A stretch of 64,000 bases of DNA from Prochlorococcus sp. scB245a_520K10 (GTDB lineage: Bacteria > Cyanobacteriota > Cyanobacteriia > PCC-6307 > Cyanobiaceae), in contig JFNU01000004.1 of assembly GCA_000634515.1 (NCBI GenBank), positions 1 through 64,000 on the forward strand, written 5' to 3'. A program made the position numbers and the translations under genes. Positions 19,097-28,110 of the stretch are shown in pieces (position 1 is the stretch's first letter; every line of letters begins with the position of its first letter). The notes below the pieces were generated by a model. It was not told the origin of the DNA. It worked only from the letters and a program-made list of their open reading frames with translations, and did no database searches.

Positions 19097-19918
19097 TTGT
19101 TGATTAAATTCCTTCAAGATGCGGCTGGGAAAGGTGATCTTGATCCATGGGATATTGATGTCATAAGTGTAATTGATAGTTTTTTAGAACAATATACACA
19201 TACTTTTGGAAAAACTTCTAGTAGTCAGATTTCATTTCAAAAGGATTTATCTGAGACAAGCGAGGCATTTTTTGCGGCTTCAGTACTAGTTAATTTGAAG
19301 GCTCAAGTTTTGGAATCTGATGTTTTTAATGAAAATTCGTCAGATTTTGAAGATGATTTTGATGTTGATGATCAAGATTGGATTGATCAAGAATTTGATA
19401 TTCCTAAATATCCTGAAAAATATCTAAGGAGAAGATCGATAGCACAACCAATACTCAAACGCACAACTACATTAGGAGAACTGGTAAGCCAGTTAGAGTC
19501 TATTGCTGAAGTTATAGAAACCCAAGATCTTCTGCTAATGAAGAGAAAAAGAAGTAAAAAATACTCTGATAGGGCATTAATTTCTCAAGTTAAATCTTTA
19601 GCACATCGCGAGAAACTACCAGAGACTACTAAGGCATTAGGCAGATTTATTGATGGGTGGGAAAAAGCATTACAATGGACAGACTTTGAATATTTAGTTG
19701 AGAAATGGCAAAAAGTTGTAAAAAATGATTTAGATAAAGATCGTCTTGGAGTCTTTTGGGCTTTGTTATTTTTATCTTCTGAAAACAAAATTGAACTTAA
19801 ACAAATTAATTCGTTATACGGACCAATTCAAATTAAAAGAATAATTCCTGATGGAGGCTTAGCTCAACTGCCAATAGAAAATCTTGATGTCACAAATACC
19901 TCTAATTCTGCCGTTTAG
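19097..19918 (+). CDS. scpA: Segregation and condensation protein A
   Basis: 273 residues of the ScpA/kleisin family, which bridges SMC heads to help compact and segregate the chromosome. The N-terminal block (FLQDAAGKGDLDPWDIDVISVIDSFLEQY) and the following stretch LVNLKAQVLESD match the family. The middle is acidic (80-100), and the C-terminal winged helix ends near residue 260. The TTG at 19097 is the first usable start; the frame is open upstream to 19046 without ATG/GTG, and most bacterial homologs have some residues before this point, so the true start may be a rarer codon. ScpB and SMC are not in the window. Confidence 0.85.
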   Translation: MLIKFLQDAAGKGDLDPWDIDVISVIDSFLEQYTHTFGKTSSSQISFQKDLSETSEAFFAASVLVNLKAQVLESDVFNENSSDFEDDFDVDDQDWIDQEFDIPKYPEKYLRRRSIAQPILKRTTTLGELVSQLESIAEVIETQDLLLMKRKRSKKYSDRALISQVKSLAHREKLPETTKALGRFIDGWEKALQWTDFEYLVEKWQKVVKNDLDKDRLGVFWALLFLSSENKIELKQINSLYGPIQIKRIIPDGGLAQLPIENLDVTNTSNSAV

Positions 19919-19966
19919 AAGCTTAATAGTAATAACGTATAATCTTTTAAAAGAGGTTTTGAATTC

Positions 19967-21145
19967 ATGAAGGCAATGATACTTGCGGCAGGGAAAGGGA
20001 CACGTGTTCAGCCAATAACTCATATTATTCCAAAACCAATGATACCGATTTTGCAAAAACCTGTAATGGAGTTTCTTTTGGAACTTTTAAAAGAGCATGG
20101 TTTTAAAGAAATAATGGTTAACGTCTCTCACCTTGCCGAAGAAATTGAAAATTACTTTAGGGATGGTCAAAGATTCGGTGTGGAGATAGCATATAGTTTC
20201 GAAGGTAGAATTGAAGATGGGGAATTAATTGGTGATGCTTTAGGTTCAGCTGGAGGACTAAAAAAAATTCAAGATTTTCAAAAATTCTTTGATGAAACTT
20301 TTGTTGTGCTTTGTGGTGATGCTTTAGTTGATCTAGATTTGACTGAAGCTGTTAAGAAACATAAGGAAAAGGGAGCAATTGCAAGTTTAATAACTAAAAA
20401 AGTAACCAGAGATCAAGTATCAAGCTATGGGGTAGTAGTCTCAGATGAAAACGGTCGAATAAAGGCGTTTCAAGAAAAGCCATCTGTAGATAAAGCTTTA
20501 GGCGACTCTATAAATACAGGTATTTATCTTTTTGAACCTGAAATTTTTAATTACATACCATCAGGTGAGAAATTTGATATTGGTGCTGATCTCTTCCCTA
20601 AACTAGTAGACATGAATTTGCCATTTTATGCACTGCCAATGGATTTCGAATGGGTAGATATTGGAAAAGTTCCTGATTATTGGAGTGCCATTCGCAATGT
20701 ATTAAAAGGCAAGGTAAGACAAGTAGAGATACCTGGGAAGGAAATTAAACCCGGAGTTTTTACCGGATTAAATGTGGCTGCTAATTGGGACAAAGTTGAT
20801 ATTACTGGCCCAGTATACATAGGTGGAATGACAAGAATAGAAGATGGCGCAACAATTATTGGACCTGCAATGATTGGTCCAAGTTGTTGTATTTGTGAAG
20901 GTGCAACAATTGACAATTCAATTATTTTTGATTATTCCAAAATCGGTAAAGGTGTTCGACTAGTCGATAAATTAGTATTTGGCCGTTACTGTGTGGGCAA
21001 AAATGGAGATCACTTTGATTTGCAAGATGCATCTTTGGATTGGTTGATTACAGATTCTAGAAGGTCTGATATGACTGAGCCATCTCCCCAGCAGAAGGCA
21101 ATGGCAGAATTGTTAGGTACTGATTTGATTAATATTCCAGAGTAA
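19967..21145 (+). CDS. Sugar-phosphate nucleotidyltransferase (mannose-1-P guanylyltransferase / glucose-1-P type)
   Basis: 392 residues. The N-terminal Rossmann-like domain carries the signature MKAMILAAGKGTRVQPIT and KPMIPILQKPVMEF (1-39), the GDALVDLD metal/sugar block, and EWVDIGKVPDYW (about 225-236). A left-handed parallel beta-helix (about 255-360) carries hexapeptide-like repeats (DGATIIGPAMIGPSCCICEGATI). It should make an NDP-sugar for cell-envelope polysaccharide. Many cyanobacterial homologs carry an additional phosphomannomutase-like C-terminal domain; this one ends after the beta-helix. It overlaps metF tail-to-tail by 17 bp. Confidence 0.88.
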   Translation: MKAMILAAGKGTRVQPITHIIPKPMIPILQKPVMEFLLELLKEHGFKEIMVNVSHLAEEIENYFRDGQRFGVEIAYSFEGRIEDGELIGDALGSAGGLKKIQDFQKFFDETFVVLCGDALVDLDLTEAVKKHKEKGAIASLITKKVTRDQVSSYGVVVSDENGRIKAFQEKPSVDKALGDSINTGIYLFEPEIFNYIPSGEKFDIGADLFPKLVDMNLPFYALPMDFEWVDIGKVPDYWSAIRNVLKGKVRQVEIPGKEIKPGVFTGLNVAANWDKVDITGPVYIGGMTRIEDGATIIGPAMIGPSCCICEGATIDNSIIFDYSKIGKGVRLVDKLVFGRYCVGKNGDHFDLQDASLDWLITDSRRSDMTEPSPQQKAMAELLGTDLINIPE

Positions 21146-22019
21146 GATCAGCTTTTTTTAGAATCTCAGGAATTAAATGTTCTGATTTAACTGCCATTAG
21201 ATGAACACCATCCGCGATATTTATAAAATCTTTAGCTTGTTCAGCTGCAATTTGAATACCTTCTTGCAACGGGTCTTTAGCATTTCTTAGACGATTTAAG
21301 ATATTTTCAGGGATGCTTGCACCAGGGACGTATTTGTTTATAAAAAGCGCGTTTTTGTAAGATTTTAATAGGAATACACCCGCAATTACAGGAATTTCAA
21401 GAGGGTTGCTAATTTTTTCGCAAAATTCTATCAAATTTTCTCTCTCCATCACCATTTGAGTTTGTATGAACCCAGCTCCAGCCTCTTTTTTCTTCCTCAT
21501 TCTATTTTCTAGGCTTCTTTGATTTCTGCAACTAGGATCAGCTGCAGCCCCTGCAAATATATGTGTTTTTTTATCGGAAAGTTCTCCAAGAGTAGGATCA
21601 ATTCCTTTATTAAAGGCCTGAATTTGTTGAAGCAATCTAACTGATTCAAACTCGTGTACTGCTTTTGCATCTTGTTGATCCCCGGCTTTTACTGAATCAC
21701 CGGTAATGCATAAAATGTTCTTAATTCCTAAAGCATTTGCTCCAAGAATGTCTGATTGTAAAGCAATTTTATTACGATCTCTACAAGATATTTGCATTAC
21801 TGGTTCTATCCCATTTTCCAGTAATAGTTTGGACATTGCCAAGCTGCACATTCTCATCACAGCCCTACTTCCGTCGGTAATGTTAACAGCATGTACCTTA
21901 TCTTTCAAAAGTTGTGCTATCTTAAGAGATCTTACGGGGTTACCACCTCTGGGAGGCATTAACTCTGCCGTTATTACCTTAGATTTTTTTTCTAAAGTCT
22001 CCTGAAGTTTTGATTTCAA
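21129..22019 (-). CDS. metF: 5,10-methylenetetrahydrofolate reductase
   Basis: 296 residues, a TIM-barrel flavoenzyme that reduces methylene-THF to methyl-THF for methionine synthesis. Visible family features are ITAELMPPRGG (substrate end of strand 1), VMQISCRDRN, ILCITGDSVKAGD and FIQTQMVMER. It starts at TTG 22017-22019; no ATG is available close by. The upstream region (77 bp) is shared with the divergent LuxR-type gene. The 3' end overlaps the nucleotidyltransferase by 17 bp on the opposite strand. Confidence 0.95.
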   Translation of the reverse strand: MKSKLQETLEKKSKVITAELMPPRGGNPVRSLKIAQLLKDKVHAVNITDGSRAVMRMCSLAMSKLLLENGIEPVMQISCRDRNKIALQSDILGANALGIKNILCITGDSVKAGDQQDAKAVHEFESVRLLQQIQAFNKGIDPTLGELSDKKTHIFAGAAADPSCRNQRSLENRMRKKKEAGAGFIQTQMVMERENLIEFCEKISNPLEIPVIAGVFLLKSYKNALFINKYVPGASIPENILNRLRNAKDPLQEGIQIAAEQAKDFINIADGVHLMAVKSEHLIPEILKKADLTLEY

Positions 22020-22096
22020 TTTCGTTTGTTTCCTACTTAGTTAACAAGTGTACTGAGATTGCTAAACTTAATTAATATAAAAAAGGAACTGTTTAA

Positions 22097-22375
22097 ATGC
22101 AAATGGTTGAAGAAGAAGTAAACAACATTGATATGATGGGTCTCTCAACAAGAGAGATGGAAATCATAGATCTCGTAGCTGATGGGCTTACAAATCAAGA
22201 AATTGCAGTAAAACTTACTATCAGTAAAAGAACTGTTGATAATCATGTAAGTAATATGTTTACAAAAACAGGTTCAAAAAATAGAGTAGCACTTTTGAAT
22301 TGGGCTATGGATAATGGAAAGATTTGTAGAGATGGATTTAATTGTTGTTCACTTCCAGACTCCGATCAAGATTAG
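22097..22375 (+). CDS. pedR: Small LuxR-type regulator, PedR-like
   Basis: 92 residues consisting almost entirely of a LuxR/GerE helix-turn-helix (residues 14-75; NQEIAVKLTISKRTVDNHVSNM) without any receiver domain. The C-terminal tail carries cysteines 77, 83 and 84 (ICRDGFNCC). It resembles PedR, the cyanobacterial LuxR-type regulator whose activity depends on photosynthetic electron transport through thiol redox state. A purine-rich Shine-Dalgarno (AAAAGGA at 22081-22087) lies 9 bp before the ATG, supporting this start. Its 3' end overlaps the small opposite-strand gene at 22338-22523 by 38 bp. Confidence 0.82.
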   Translation: MQMVEEEVNNIDMMGLSTREMEIIDLVADGLTNQEIAVKLTISKRTVDNHVSNMFTKTGSKNRVALLNWAMDNGKICRDGFNCCSLPDSDQD

Positions 22376-22523
22376 TCTCTTTTACTTTTTTTGTATCGTT
22401 ATCTAAATCCATTAAACAATAATTTGTAGAACCTAATTCGAAGAGTTCAGCATATGCTACACAAGCATCTTTGTCTGAATCAACAAATCTCAATACTCCC
22501 TCCTTGTCATAGAGACCGTACAT
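22338..22523 (-). CDS. Small conserved hypothetical protein
   Basis: 61 residues from ATG 22523. The compact N-terminal part (MYGLYDKEGVLRFVDSDKDA, then AYAELF) looks like a real protein that I associate with a short cyanobacterial hypothetical family; the last 20 residues are low-complexity. No domain of known function is visible. It fills the space between pedR and the CYTH gene, and its tail lies antisense to the pedR C-terminus, so the two mRNAs must share 38 bp. Confidence 0.68.
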   Translation of the reverse strand: MYGLYDKEGVLRFVDSDKDACVAYAELFELGSTNYCLMDLDNDTKKVKETNLDRSLEVNNN

Positions 22524-22601
22524 TTTTAGAGAATTTTGTTTTAAATATAAAGAAAATATAAAGGAAAGGTGGCTGTTTTGACTAGTGATTTTTGAGAGTT
22601 G

Positions 22602-23078
22602 TTAAATGTCATTTTTCCATGTTGAAAAAGGTTTGTTAGCAAGACTGAAATTTGAGTAATCTGTTAGTCCAGTAATTTCTTTTGAGATGAAAGATGGAAG
22701 ACTTAAATCTTCCTCTTCATTAGATAGTTCGATTTCGGCAATTTCAAGTGGATAATTATTTTCTTTAAAACAATCTATAGTCCAAGATTTTTTTTCAACT
22801 TCTAAAAAGAATCTTTCTTTTTTAATTGTATTTGAAATATTTGACATTATAGTTTCACCATCTTTTTGCGGAATGGAGTATTCAAATTCAAAGTTGGTAA
22901 AGCTTTTTATATGTTTTTTGAAAGCAATTTTAAAGTCTTTACCTGTAAACCTTATCCTAATAATCCAATTATCTAAACTTTTTGATAAATATCCTTGTTC
23001 AATAAAAATTTTTTCCGTGATGAATTTTTTCCAATTATCATTTTTTATAAGAAATCGTCTTTCTATTTCTAAGGCCAT
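22602..23078 (-). CDS. CYTH-domain protein (triphosphatase/adenylyl cyclase-like)
   Basis: 158 residues of the CYTH superfamily, whose members hydrolyse or cyclise triphosphates inside a beta-barrel tunnel using the ExExK signature. Here the signature reads ALEIERRFLIK, so the signature lysine is replaced by arginine (Glu4, Glu6, Arg8). Charged barrel residues (IRIRFTGKDFKIAFKK) are present. Substrate is unknown; inorganic triphosphate is common for short bacterial members. The ATG abuts the nadK stop (TAA then ATG), so it is the last gene of the gltA/ndh/nadK run. Confidence 0.85.
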   Translation of the reverse strand: MALEIERRFLIKNDNWKKFITEKIFIEQGYLSKSLDNWIIRIRFTGKDFKIAFKKHIKSFTNFEFEYSIPQKDGETIMSNISNTIKKERFFLEVEKKSWTIDCFKENNYPLEIAEIELSNEEEDLSLPSFISKEITGLTDYSNFSLANKPFSTWKNDI

Positions 23079-23990
23079 TTAATTTTTTGGATTTTTTAGA
23101 GATAAATCACCTTTCCAATCAAGTTTTTTTATTAAAGTATTGTAATAGTTTGCACTTTGTTTAAACTTTATTATTTTGCAGGGTGAGTTACCTTTTTTGA
23201 TCTCACAATAATAAGTTTCCTTTATGGTCATACATTTTGAACCATCTCGCCATAATTTAATTGCTCCTTTACTTTTTTTTACTGGTTTAATGATTACCTT
23301 ACTTGTATTAGGTATGACGATTGGTCTACTAGCTAAACTCATTGGGCATATAGGGTTAATTATCATGGCATCTACACTAGGGTGCACTATTGGCCCGCCT
23401 GCAGCCATAGAGTATGCTGTTGAACCAGTTGATGTAGATATAATTAATCCATCACCTTTATATTCGTTTACCTTCTCATTATCGATTTCAATTTGTATTT
23501 GATTGGTGGGAGAAACATCCTCTTCAATAGATTTAAAATAAAAATCATTTAATGCGTCATAGCTTTTAATAATTTTTTCCCCATGATTTGTCCCACTCAT
23601 ACAAATATTACAATTCAATCTATTACGGAAGTCAATTATATATTCTTCTTTTTCTAGAATTTCAATAAAGGATTTGTCGAATAAAAAATTTTTTTCTTGA
23701 GTAAGAAATCCCAAATTTCCACCAATATTAATGCTTAATAAAGGAATATCATAATCCGCTAATGCATTGGCACATTTTAGAAAGGTTCCATCTCCACCAA
23801 GAACTATGCCAATATTTGGTTGAAATTCAGCATTAAAAAGACATTTTTTAATTTCATCTTTATTAAAATCACTTTCTATTCTTATTGATTCAATATTTTT
23901 GTTTTTGAGGACTTCTTCACAGAATTTAGAAGCCTTTTGAGCTATATAACTATCTGAACGATATATGATAAGCACTAATGAAAGTTTCAT
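23079..23990 (-). CDS. nadK: NAD kinase
   Basis: 303 residues. NadK phosphorylates NAD to NADP. It contains GGDGT at 65-69 and the downstream NAD-binding block [22 protein letters not shown]. Cyanobacteria often carry two NAD kinase paralogs; whether this is the only one cannot be told from the window. It lies 9 bp after ndhE and is directly followed by the CYTH gene, linking NADP supply with NDH-1 genes in one probable transcript. Confidence 0.95.
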   Translation of the reverse strand: MKLSLVLIIYRSDSYIAQKASKFCEEVLKNKNIESIRIESDFNKDEIKKCLFNAEFQPNIGIVLGGDGTFLKCANALADYDIPLLSINIGGNLGFLTQEKNFLFDKSFIEILEKEEYIIDFRNRLNCNICMSGTNHGEKIIKSYDALNDFYFKSIEEDVSPTNQIQIEIDNEKVNEYKGDGLIISTSTGSTAYSMAAGGPIVHPSVDAMIINPICPMSLASRPIVIPNTSKVIIKPVKKSKGAIKLWRDGSKCMTIKETYYCEIKKGNSPCKIIKFKQSANYYNTLIKKLDWKGDLSLKNPKN

Positions 23991-23999
23991 CTAATGGTT

Positions 24000-24320
24000 T
24001 TACCATTTTAATAAATTAAAACTTTCCATATCTACAGTAACCCTATTTCTGTATAGAGATAAAAGAATAGCTAATCCAACGGCGGCTTCTGCAGCAGCAA
24101 CGGTTAAAACAAAAATTGTAAAAACTTGTCCTTGAATTAAATTATTATCAATATAAGAAGAAAAAGTCATCAAGTTTATATTTACCGCATTTAGCATTAA
24201 TTCAATGCTCATTAGTACTCGAACTGCATTTCTGCTATTCAATAATCCCCAAATACCAATACAAAATAGTACTGAAGATATTATCAAAAAAGCTTGAATA
24301 GGAATTGATTCTAAATTCAT
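24000..24320 (-). CDS. ndhE: NDH-1 subunit 4L (NdhE)
   Basis: 106 residues with three transmembrane segments, homologous to NuoK. The segment LLNSRNAVRVLMSIELMLNAVNIN contains the conserved membrane glutamate of the proton path. It follows ndhG by 18 bp in the ndhA-I-G-E order conserved in cyanobacteria and chloroplasts. Confidence 0.96.
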   Translation of the reverse strand: MNLESIPIQAFLIISSVLFCIGIWGLLNSRNAVRVLMSIELMLNAVNINLMTFSSYIDNNLIQGQVFTIFVLTVAAAEAAVGLAILLSLYRNRVTVDMESFNLLKW

Positions 24321-24338
24321 GATAAATAACTTGGATGA

Positions 24339-24938
24339 TTAATTTTTATTAGTAAGTAATGGTTCTGATGATTTTTCAATTAGCTCTTGATCAACAGGTA
24401 ATCCAGTTGAAATATCTTTGTTCATAACATCTCTTCTAGCTAAAACAATAGCTCCAATCATTGCCATTAAAAGTAAAACTGAAGCTACTTCAAATGGGAG
24501 TAAATAATCACTAAATAGATGCTCACCTATCCTAATAGTTGATTCTTCTCCTATGGAGTTTTGTGGGCTTGCTAGGTTCCATACATTGGTCAAGTCGACT
24601 CTAATTAAAAGGCTGAGTAGGGTTAAACATATTAATGAAGATATAATTCTCCTAGGTTTAATATCATTGATTGGCTTTAAATCTTCTTTTTTATTAACAA
24701 GCATTATAGCAAAAATTATTAATACATTTACTGCACCCACGTAAACTAAAACTTGTGCTGCAGCAACAAAACTTGCGTTTAAAAGTAGATATAATCCAGC
24801 AACACTCATGAAAACTCCTCCAAGAAGAAAGGCAGAATAAACAATACTTTCAAGCAATACAACCCCTAGCGCTCCAATAAGAATTACTAAAGATAAGACT
24901 GTAAAGCAAATAAGTTGGGTTGTTATAGCAATAGACAT
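24339..24938 (-). CDS. ndhG: NDH-1 subunit 6 (NdhG)
   Basis: 199 residues with five predicted transmembrane segments, homologous to NuoJ. The segments AGLYLLLNASFVAAAQVLVY and VGAVNVLIIFAIMLVNKKED are typical. It starts 13 bp after ndhI ends and is followed by ndhE. It forms part of the NDH-1 membrane arm adjoining the quinone site. Confidence 0.96.
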   Translation of the reverse strand: MSIAITTQLICFTVLSLVILIGALGVVLLESIVYSAFLLGGVFMSVAGLYLLLNASFVAAAQVLVYVGAVNVLIIFAIMLVNKKEDLKPINDIKPRRIISSLICLTLLSLLIRVDLTNVWNLASPQNSIGEESTIRIGEHLFSDYLLPFEVASVLLLMAMIGAIVLARRDVMNKDISTGLPVDQELIEKSSEPLLTNKN

Positions 24939-24951
24939 AAATTAATGAAAA

Positions 24952-25578
24952 TTAATTGTTAGAATTAGAGGCTTTATCTTTATTTTCAGAGGAGGCTGGT
25001 TTCATCCAATCATAGACTTCTTCTGGTAATTTACCAACTCTGATATCTGAATCTGGGATTTCGTGAGGATCCATTACCCCTTTAGGTAGATAAGCAAGTT
25101 CTCTCAATGGTTTTACTGATGGATCTGTTGTGACATTTGTAGGAAGTCTACCAAGTGCGACATTATCGAAATTTAAATTGTGCCTATCGAAAGTAGCTAA
25201 TTCATATTCTTCTGTCATCGATAGACAATTAGTAGGACAATATTCAACGCAATTTCCACAAAAAATACAAACTCCAAAATCTATTGAATAATTTCTAAGT
25301 TCCTTTTTTTTTGTTTCTTTATTCATAACCCAATCAACTACTGGAAGATTTATGGGGCATACTCTCACGCAAACTTCACAAGCAATACATTTATCGAATT
25401 CATAATGTATCCTTCCTCTATATCTTTCGGAGGGAATGAGTTTTTCATATGGATATTGAACAGTAACAGGTCTTCTGCGAAGATGATCAAAAGTTACCGA
25501 TATACCATTGTATAAATATTTGCCAGCATTAAACGCTTCTTTGATATAGCTATTTATTTGTTGAAGGAAATTGTTCAT
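24952..25578 (-). CDS. ndhI: NDH-1 subunit I, two [4Fe-4S] ferredoxin-like protein
   Basis: 208 residues. It carries two ferredoxin-type iron-sulfur motifs: Cys64-67-70-74 ([12 protein letters not shown]) and Cys104-107-110-114 ([12 protein letters not shown]). NdhI passes electrons from ferredoxin, the electron donor of cyanobacterial NDH-1, towards plastoquinone. It is second in the ndhA-I-G-E run, 68 bp after ndhA. Confidence 0.97.
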   Translation of the reverse strand: MNNFLQQINSYIKEAFNAGKYLYNGISVTFDHLRRRPVTVQYPYEKLIPSERYRGRIHYEFDKCIACEVCVRVCPINLPVVDWVMNKETKKKELRNYSIDFGVCIFCGNCVEYCPTNCLSMTEEYELATFDRHNLNFDNVALGRLPTNVTTDPSVKPLRELAYLPKGVMDPHEIPDSDIRVGKLPEEVYDWMKPASSENKDKASNSNN

Positions 25579-25646
25579 TTTGAAAAATTTACTTTGTTAT
25601 TTTATTTTAGTGGAATAATTTTAAATTTAAGTATTTTTACTTAAAT

Positions 25647-26765
25647 TTAACCACCAAAGAATTGCGGAAAAGCAAGTTTTAATCCTGCAGTTATCAAAAG
25701 ATTAGCAAGAGAAATTGGAAGAAGAAACTTCCATCCAAGATCTAAAAGCTGATCTATTCTTACTCTAGGAGTTGTCCAACGTAATAATATTGCAATGAAA
25801 ACTAAAAGATAAGCTTTTAATACAGTCATTACAATTCCTATTGATGCAGTGAAAACCTGTATTAAGGGTGCGTTAATTGGCAAATTTAGAAATTTAGCTA
25901 TTAACTCTACAGGTATAGGAAAACCCCATCCTCCCAAATAAAGTATTGATACCAATAGTGCCGAAAGTATTAGATTGATATAGCTACCAAGGTAAAATAA
26001 TGCGAATTTCATCCCTGCATATTCGGTTTGATATCCTGCAACTAATTCTTCTTCAGCTTCAGGTAAGTCAAATGGAAGTCGTTCACATTCTGCAAGTGCA
26101 CAAATCCAAAAAACTATAAAGCCAACTGGTTGTCTCCAAATATTCCAACTTAGTATCCCAGCTCCACTTTGTTGGTTAACTATGTCAATAGTACTTAGAG
26201 AATTTGTCATTAGCACAATAGCCAGTACAGATAAGGCTAATGGTATTTCGTAACTTATAGATTGGGCAGCTGCTCTTAATCCACCTAATAATGAATATTT
26301 GTTATTTGATGCATATCCGCTCATAAGAAGACCAATTGGTTGGATACTACTCAAGGCAATCCATAGAAATATTCCGATACCAACATTACTAATAAGAAGG
26401 TTTTGCCCAAAAGGAACAATTAACCAAGAAAGAATAACTGGGACAAGAACTAATATAGGTCCTGCAGTGAAGAGAATCCCATCTGCTTTAGCAGGAATAA
26501 TATCCTCTTTAACTAATAACTTAAGACCATCTGCAATTGGTTGGAGTACACCAAGAGCTCCTGCATATTCCGGTCCTATTCTTTGTTGAGCAGCAGCAGA
26601 AATTTTTCTTTCAAGCCAAACTGTTACTAAAACTCCAACAACTGCTGCAACTAAAACTAAAAGCATAGGTATAGGGAGCCAAATTATATGCGCGATCTCA
26701 CTAGAAAGGCCAAAACCTTTTAAGAATTCATTAAAACTATATTCGAGATCAAGTCCGTATTCCAA
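25647..26765 (-). CDS. ndhA: NDH-1 subunit 1 (NdhA)
   Basis: 372 residues from the TTG at 26763-26765 ([14 protein letters not shown]), the usual NdhA length. The frame extends 24 codons further to another TTG at 26837, but those residues ([12 protein letters not shown]) look unlike the family; they would reach within 3 bp of the gltA stop. NdhA is the membrane subunit forming the quinone chamber with NdhH; conserved segments are [19 protein letters not shown] and [20 protein letters not shown]. Confidence 0.94.
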   Translation of the reverse strand: MEYGLDLEYSFNEFLKGFGLSSEIAHIIWLPIPMLLVLVAAVVGVLVTVWLERKISAAAQQRIGPEYAGALGVLQPIADGLKLLVKEDIIPAKADGILFTAGPILVLVPVILSWLIVPFGQNLLISNVGIGIFLWIALSSIQPIGLLMSGYASNNKYSLLGGLRAAAQSISYEIPLALSVLAIVLMTNSLSTIDIVNQQSGAGILSWNIWRQPVGFIVFWICALAECERLPFDLPEAEEELVAGYQTEYAGMKFALFYLGSYINLILSALLVSILYLGGWGFPIPVELIAKFLNLPINAPLIQVFTASIGIVMTVLKAYLLVFIAILLRWTTPRVRIDQLLDLGWKFLLPISLANLLITAGLKLAFPQFFGG

Positions 26766-26840
26766 AATTTTGAAGTTATTTACTTTATAGATTAACTCGT
26801 CACACTCAATATGTGTGTTTTTTATGAAAAGCTGCAAATA

Positions 26841-27986
26841 TTATTCTCTATTTTCTAATCTGATCCAATCCCTTGGAGCTGATCCAGTATATATTTGAGA
26901 TGGTCTAAAAATTCTATTTGCACCAAGTTGTTCTCTCCAATGAGCCAACCAGCCTGCAACTCTTGATATTGCAAAAATTGGAGTAAATAAATCACGAGGA
27001 ATACCAAGTTTCCTATAAACAAGACCAGAATAAAAGTCCACGTTAGGGAATATACCCTTTGGTCCAAGTCTTGGAATTGCTTCTGCCTCTAAAGATTTAG
27101 CAACTTCATACATTTCATCTGCTCCAAATCTTATAAAAAGCTCTTCTGCCAGTTTTTGAAGAATTATTGCTCTTGGATCTTTGACTTTATATTCTCTATG
27201 ACCGAAGCCCATAATCTTACTTTTATTTTTTATCGCGTTATCTAAAAAAGAAGCAGCATTTTCTGGAGTTTTGATCTCTTCTAACATTGCAATCACATCC
27301 TCATTTGCTCCTCCATGTAGAGGGCCAGCCAATGTGCCTACTGCAGAGGCGATCACTGCATATGGATCTGTAAGAGTGCTTGCAGTTACTCTAGCGCTAA
27401 ATGTACTTGCGTTTAAACTATGTTCGGCATGTAGAATTAAACACCTATCAAAGACTTTTGCAGCAATAGGATCTTGTTCTTTTTCAGTCAACATGTAAAG
27501 AAAATTTGACGAGTAAGTTAAATCATCTCTGGGTTGAATAGGGTCTTGTCCTTTTCTAATGAGTTGAAACGCAGCAATCATAGTGGGTATTTTTGCTATT
27601 AGTCTTATCACTGCGTTGTAGATGTAATTAGGATCATCTATTGCTCTACGTGAATAGAAAAGCCCCAAAGAAGCCGCACTAGATTGAAGAGCATCCATAG
27701 GATGACCTGTCGCGGGGAAACATTTCATCATATCTCTGACTCTAAAACTTAACCTTCTATGCATCTGAACTTCTTGTTCAAAATCTCTTAGTTGAATAGC
27801 TGTAGGCAATTCACCCCAAATCAATAGATAAGCAGTTTCTAAAAAACTGCTTTTTTTGGATAGCTCTTCAATGGAGTAGCCTCTATACAATAATTTACCT
27901 TTGTTGCCGTCAATATCACAGATAGATGAATTAGTAACAGGTACACCCTCTAATCCTGGTTTTAAAATTAGTTTGTTACTATCCAA
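26841..27986 (-). CDS. gltA: Citrate synthase
   Basis: 381 residues. GltA condenses oxaloacetate and acetyl-CoA; in Prochlorococcus it feeds an incomplete TCA branch to 2-oxoglutarate. Catalytic segments are visible: LHAEHSLNASTFSARV, AGPLHGGANEDV and GFGHREYKVKDPRA, with a C-terminal arginine-rich region (ISRVAGWLAHWREQ). Start is TTG 27984-27986. The size and motifs fit type II short citrate synthases or 2-methylcitrate synthases; citrate synthase is the expected role here. It heads the minus-strand run leading to ndhA. Confidence 0.94.
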   Translation of the reverse strand: MDSNKLILKPGLEGVPVTNSSICDIDGNKGKLLYRGYSIEELSKKSSFLETAYLLIWGELPTAIQLRDFEQEVQMHRRLSFRVRDMMKCFPATGHPMDALQSSAASLGLFYSRRAIDDPNYIYNAVIRLIAKIPTMIAAFQLIRKGQDPIQPRDDLTYSSNFLYMLTEKEQDPIAAKVFDRCLILHAEHSLNASTFSARVTASTLTDPYAVIASAVGTLAGPLHGGANEDVIAMLEEIKTPENAASFLDNAIKNKSKIMGFGHREYKVKDPRAIILQKLAEELFIRFGADEMYEVAKSLEAEAIPRLGPKGIFPNVDFYSGLVYRKLGIPRDLFTPIFAISRVAGWLAHWREQLGANRIFRPSQIYTGSAPRDWIRLENRE

Positions 27987-28110
27987 TTTTCTAAATAAAT
28001 ATCAAATACTTATAGATTAAAGATAGTCAAATAATTTTTAATTAACCACAAGTTATTAACTTCACGAAAATTTAAATTGTTTGTGATTGAAGCTTGTTTG
28101 AATAACTTTA

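Noticed and set aside
25647-26837. Longer ndhA from TTG 26837
   Set aside because: The extra N-terminal residues do not look like NdhA, and TTG 26765 gives the usual length; kept as an alternative only.
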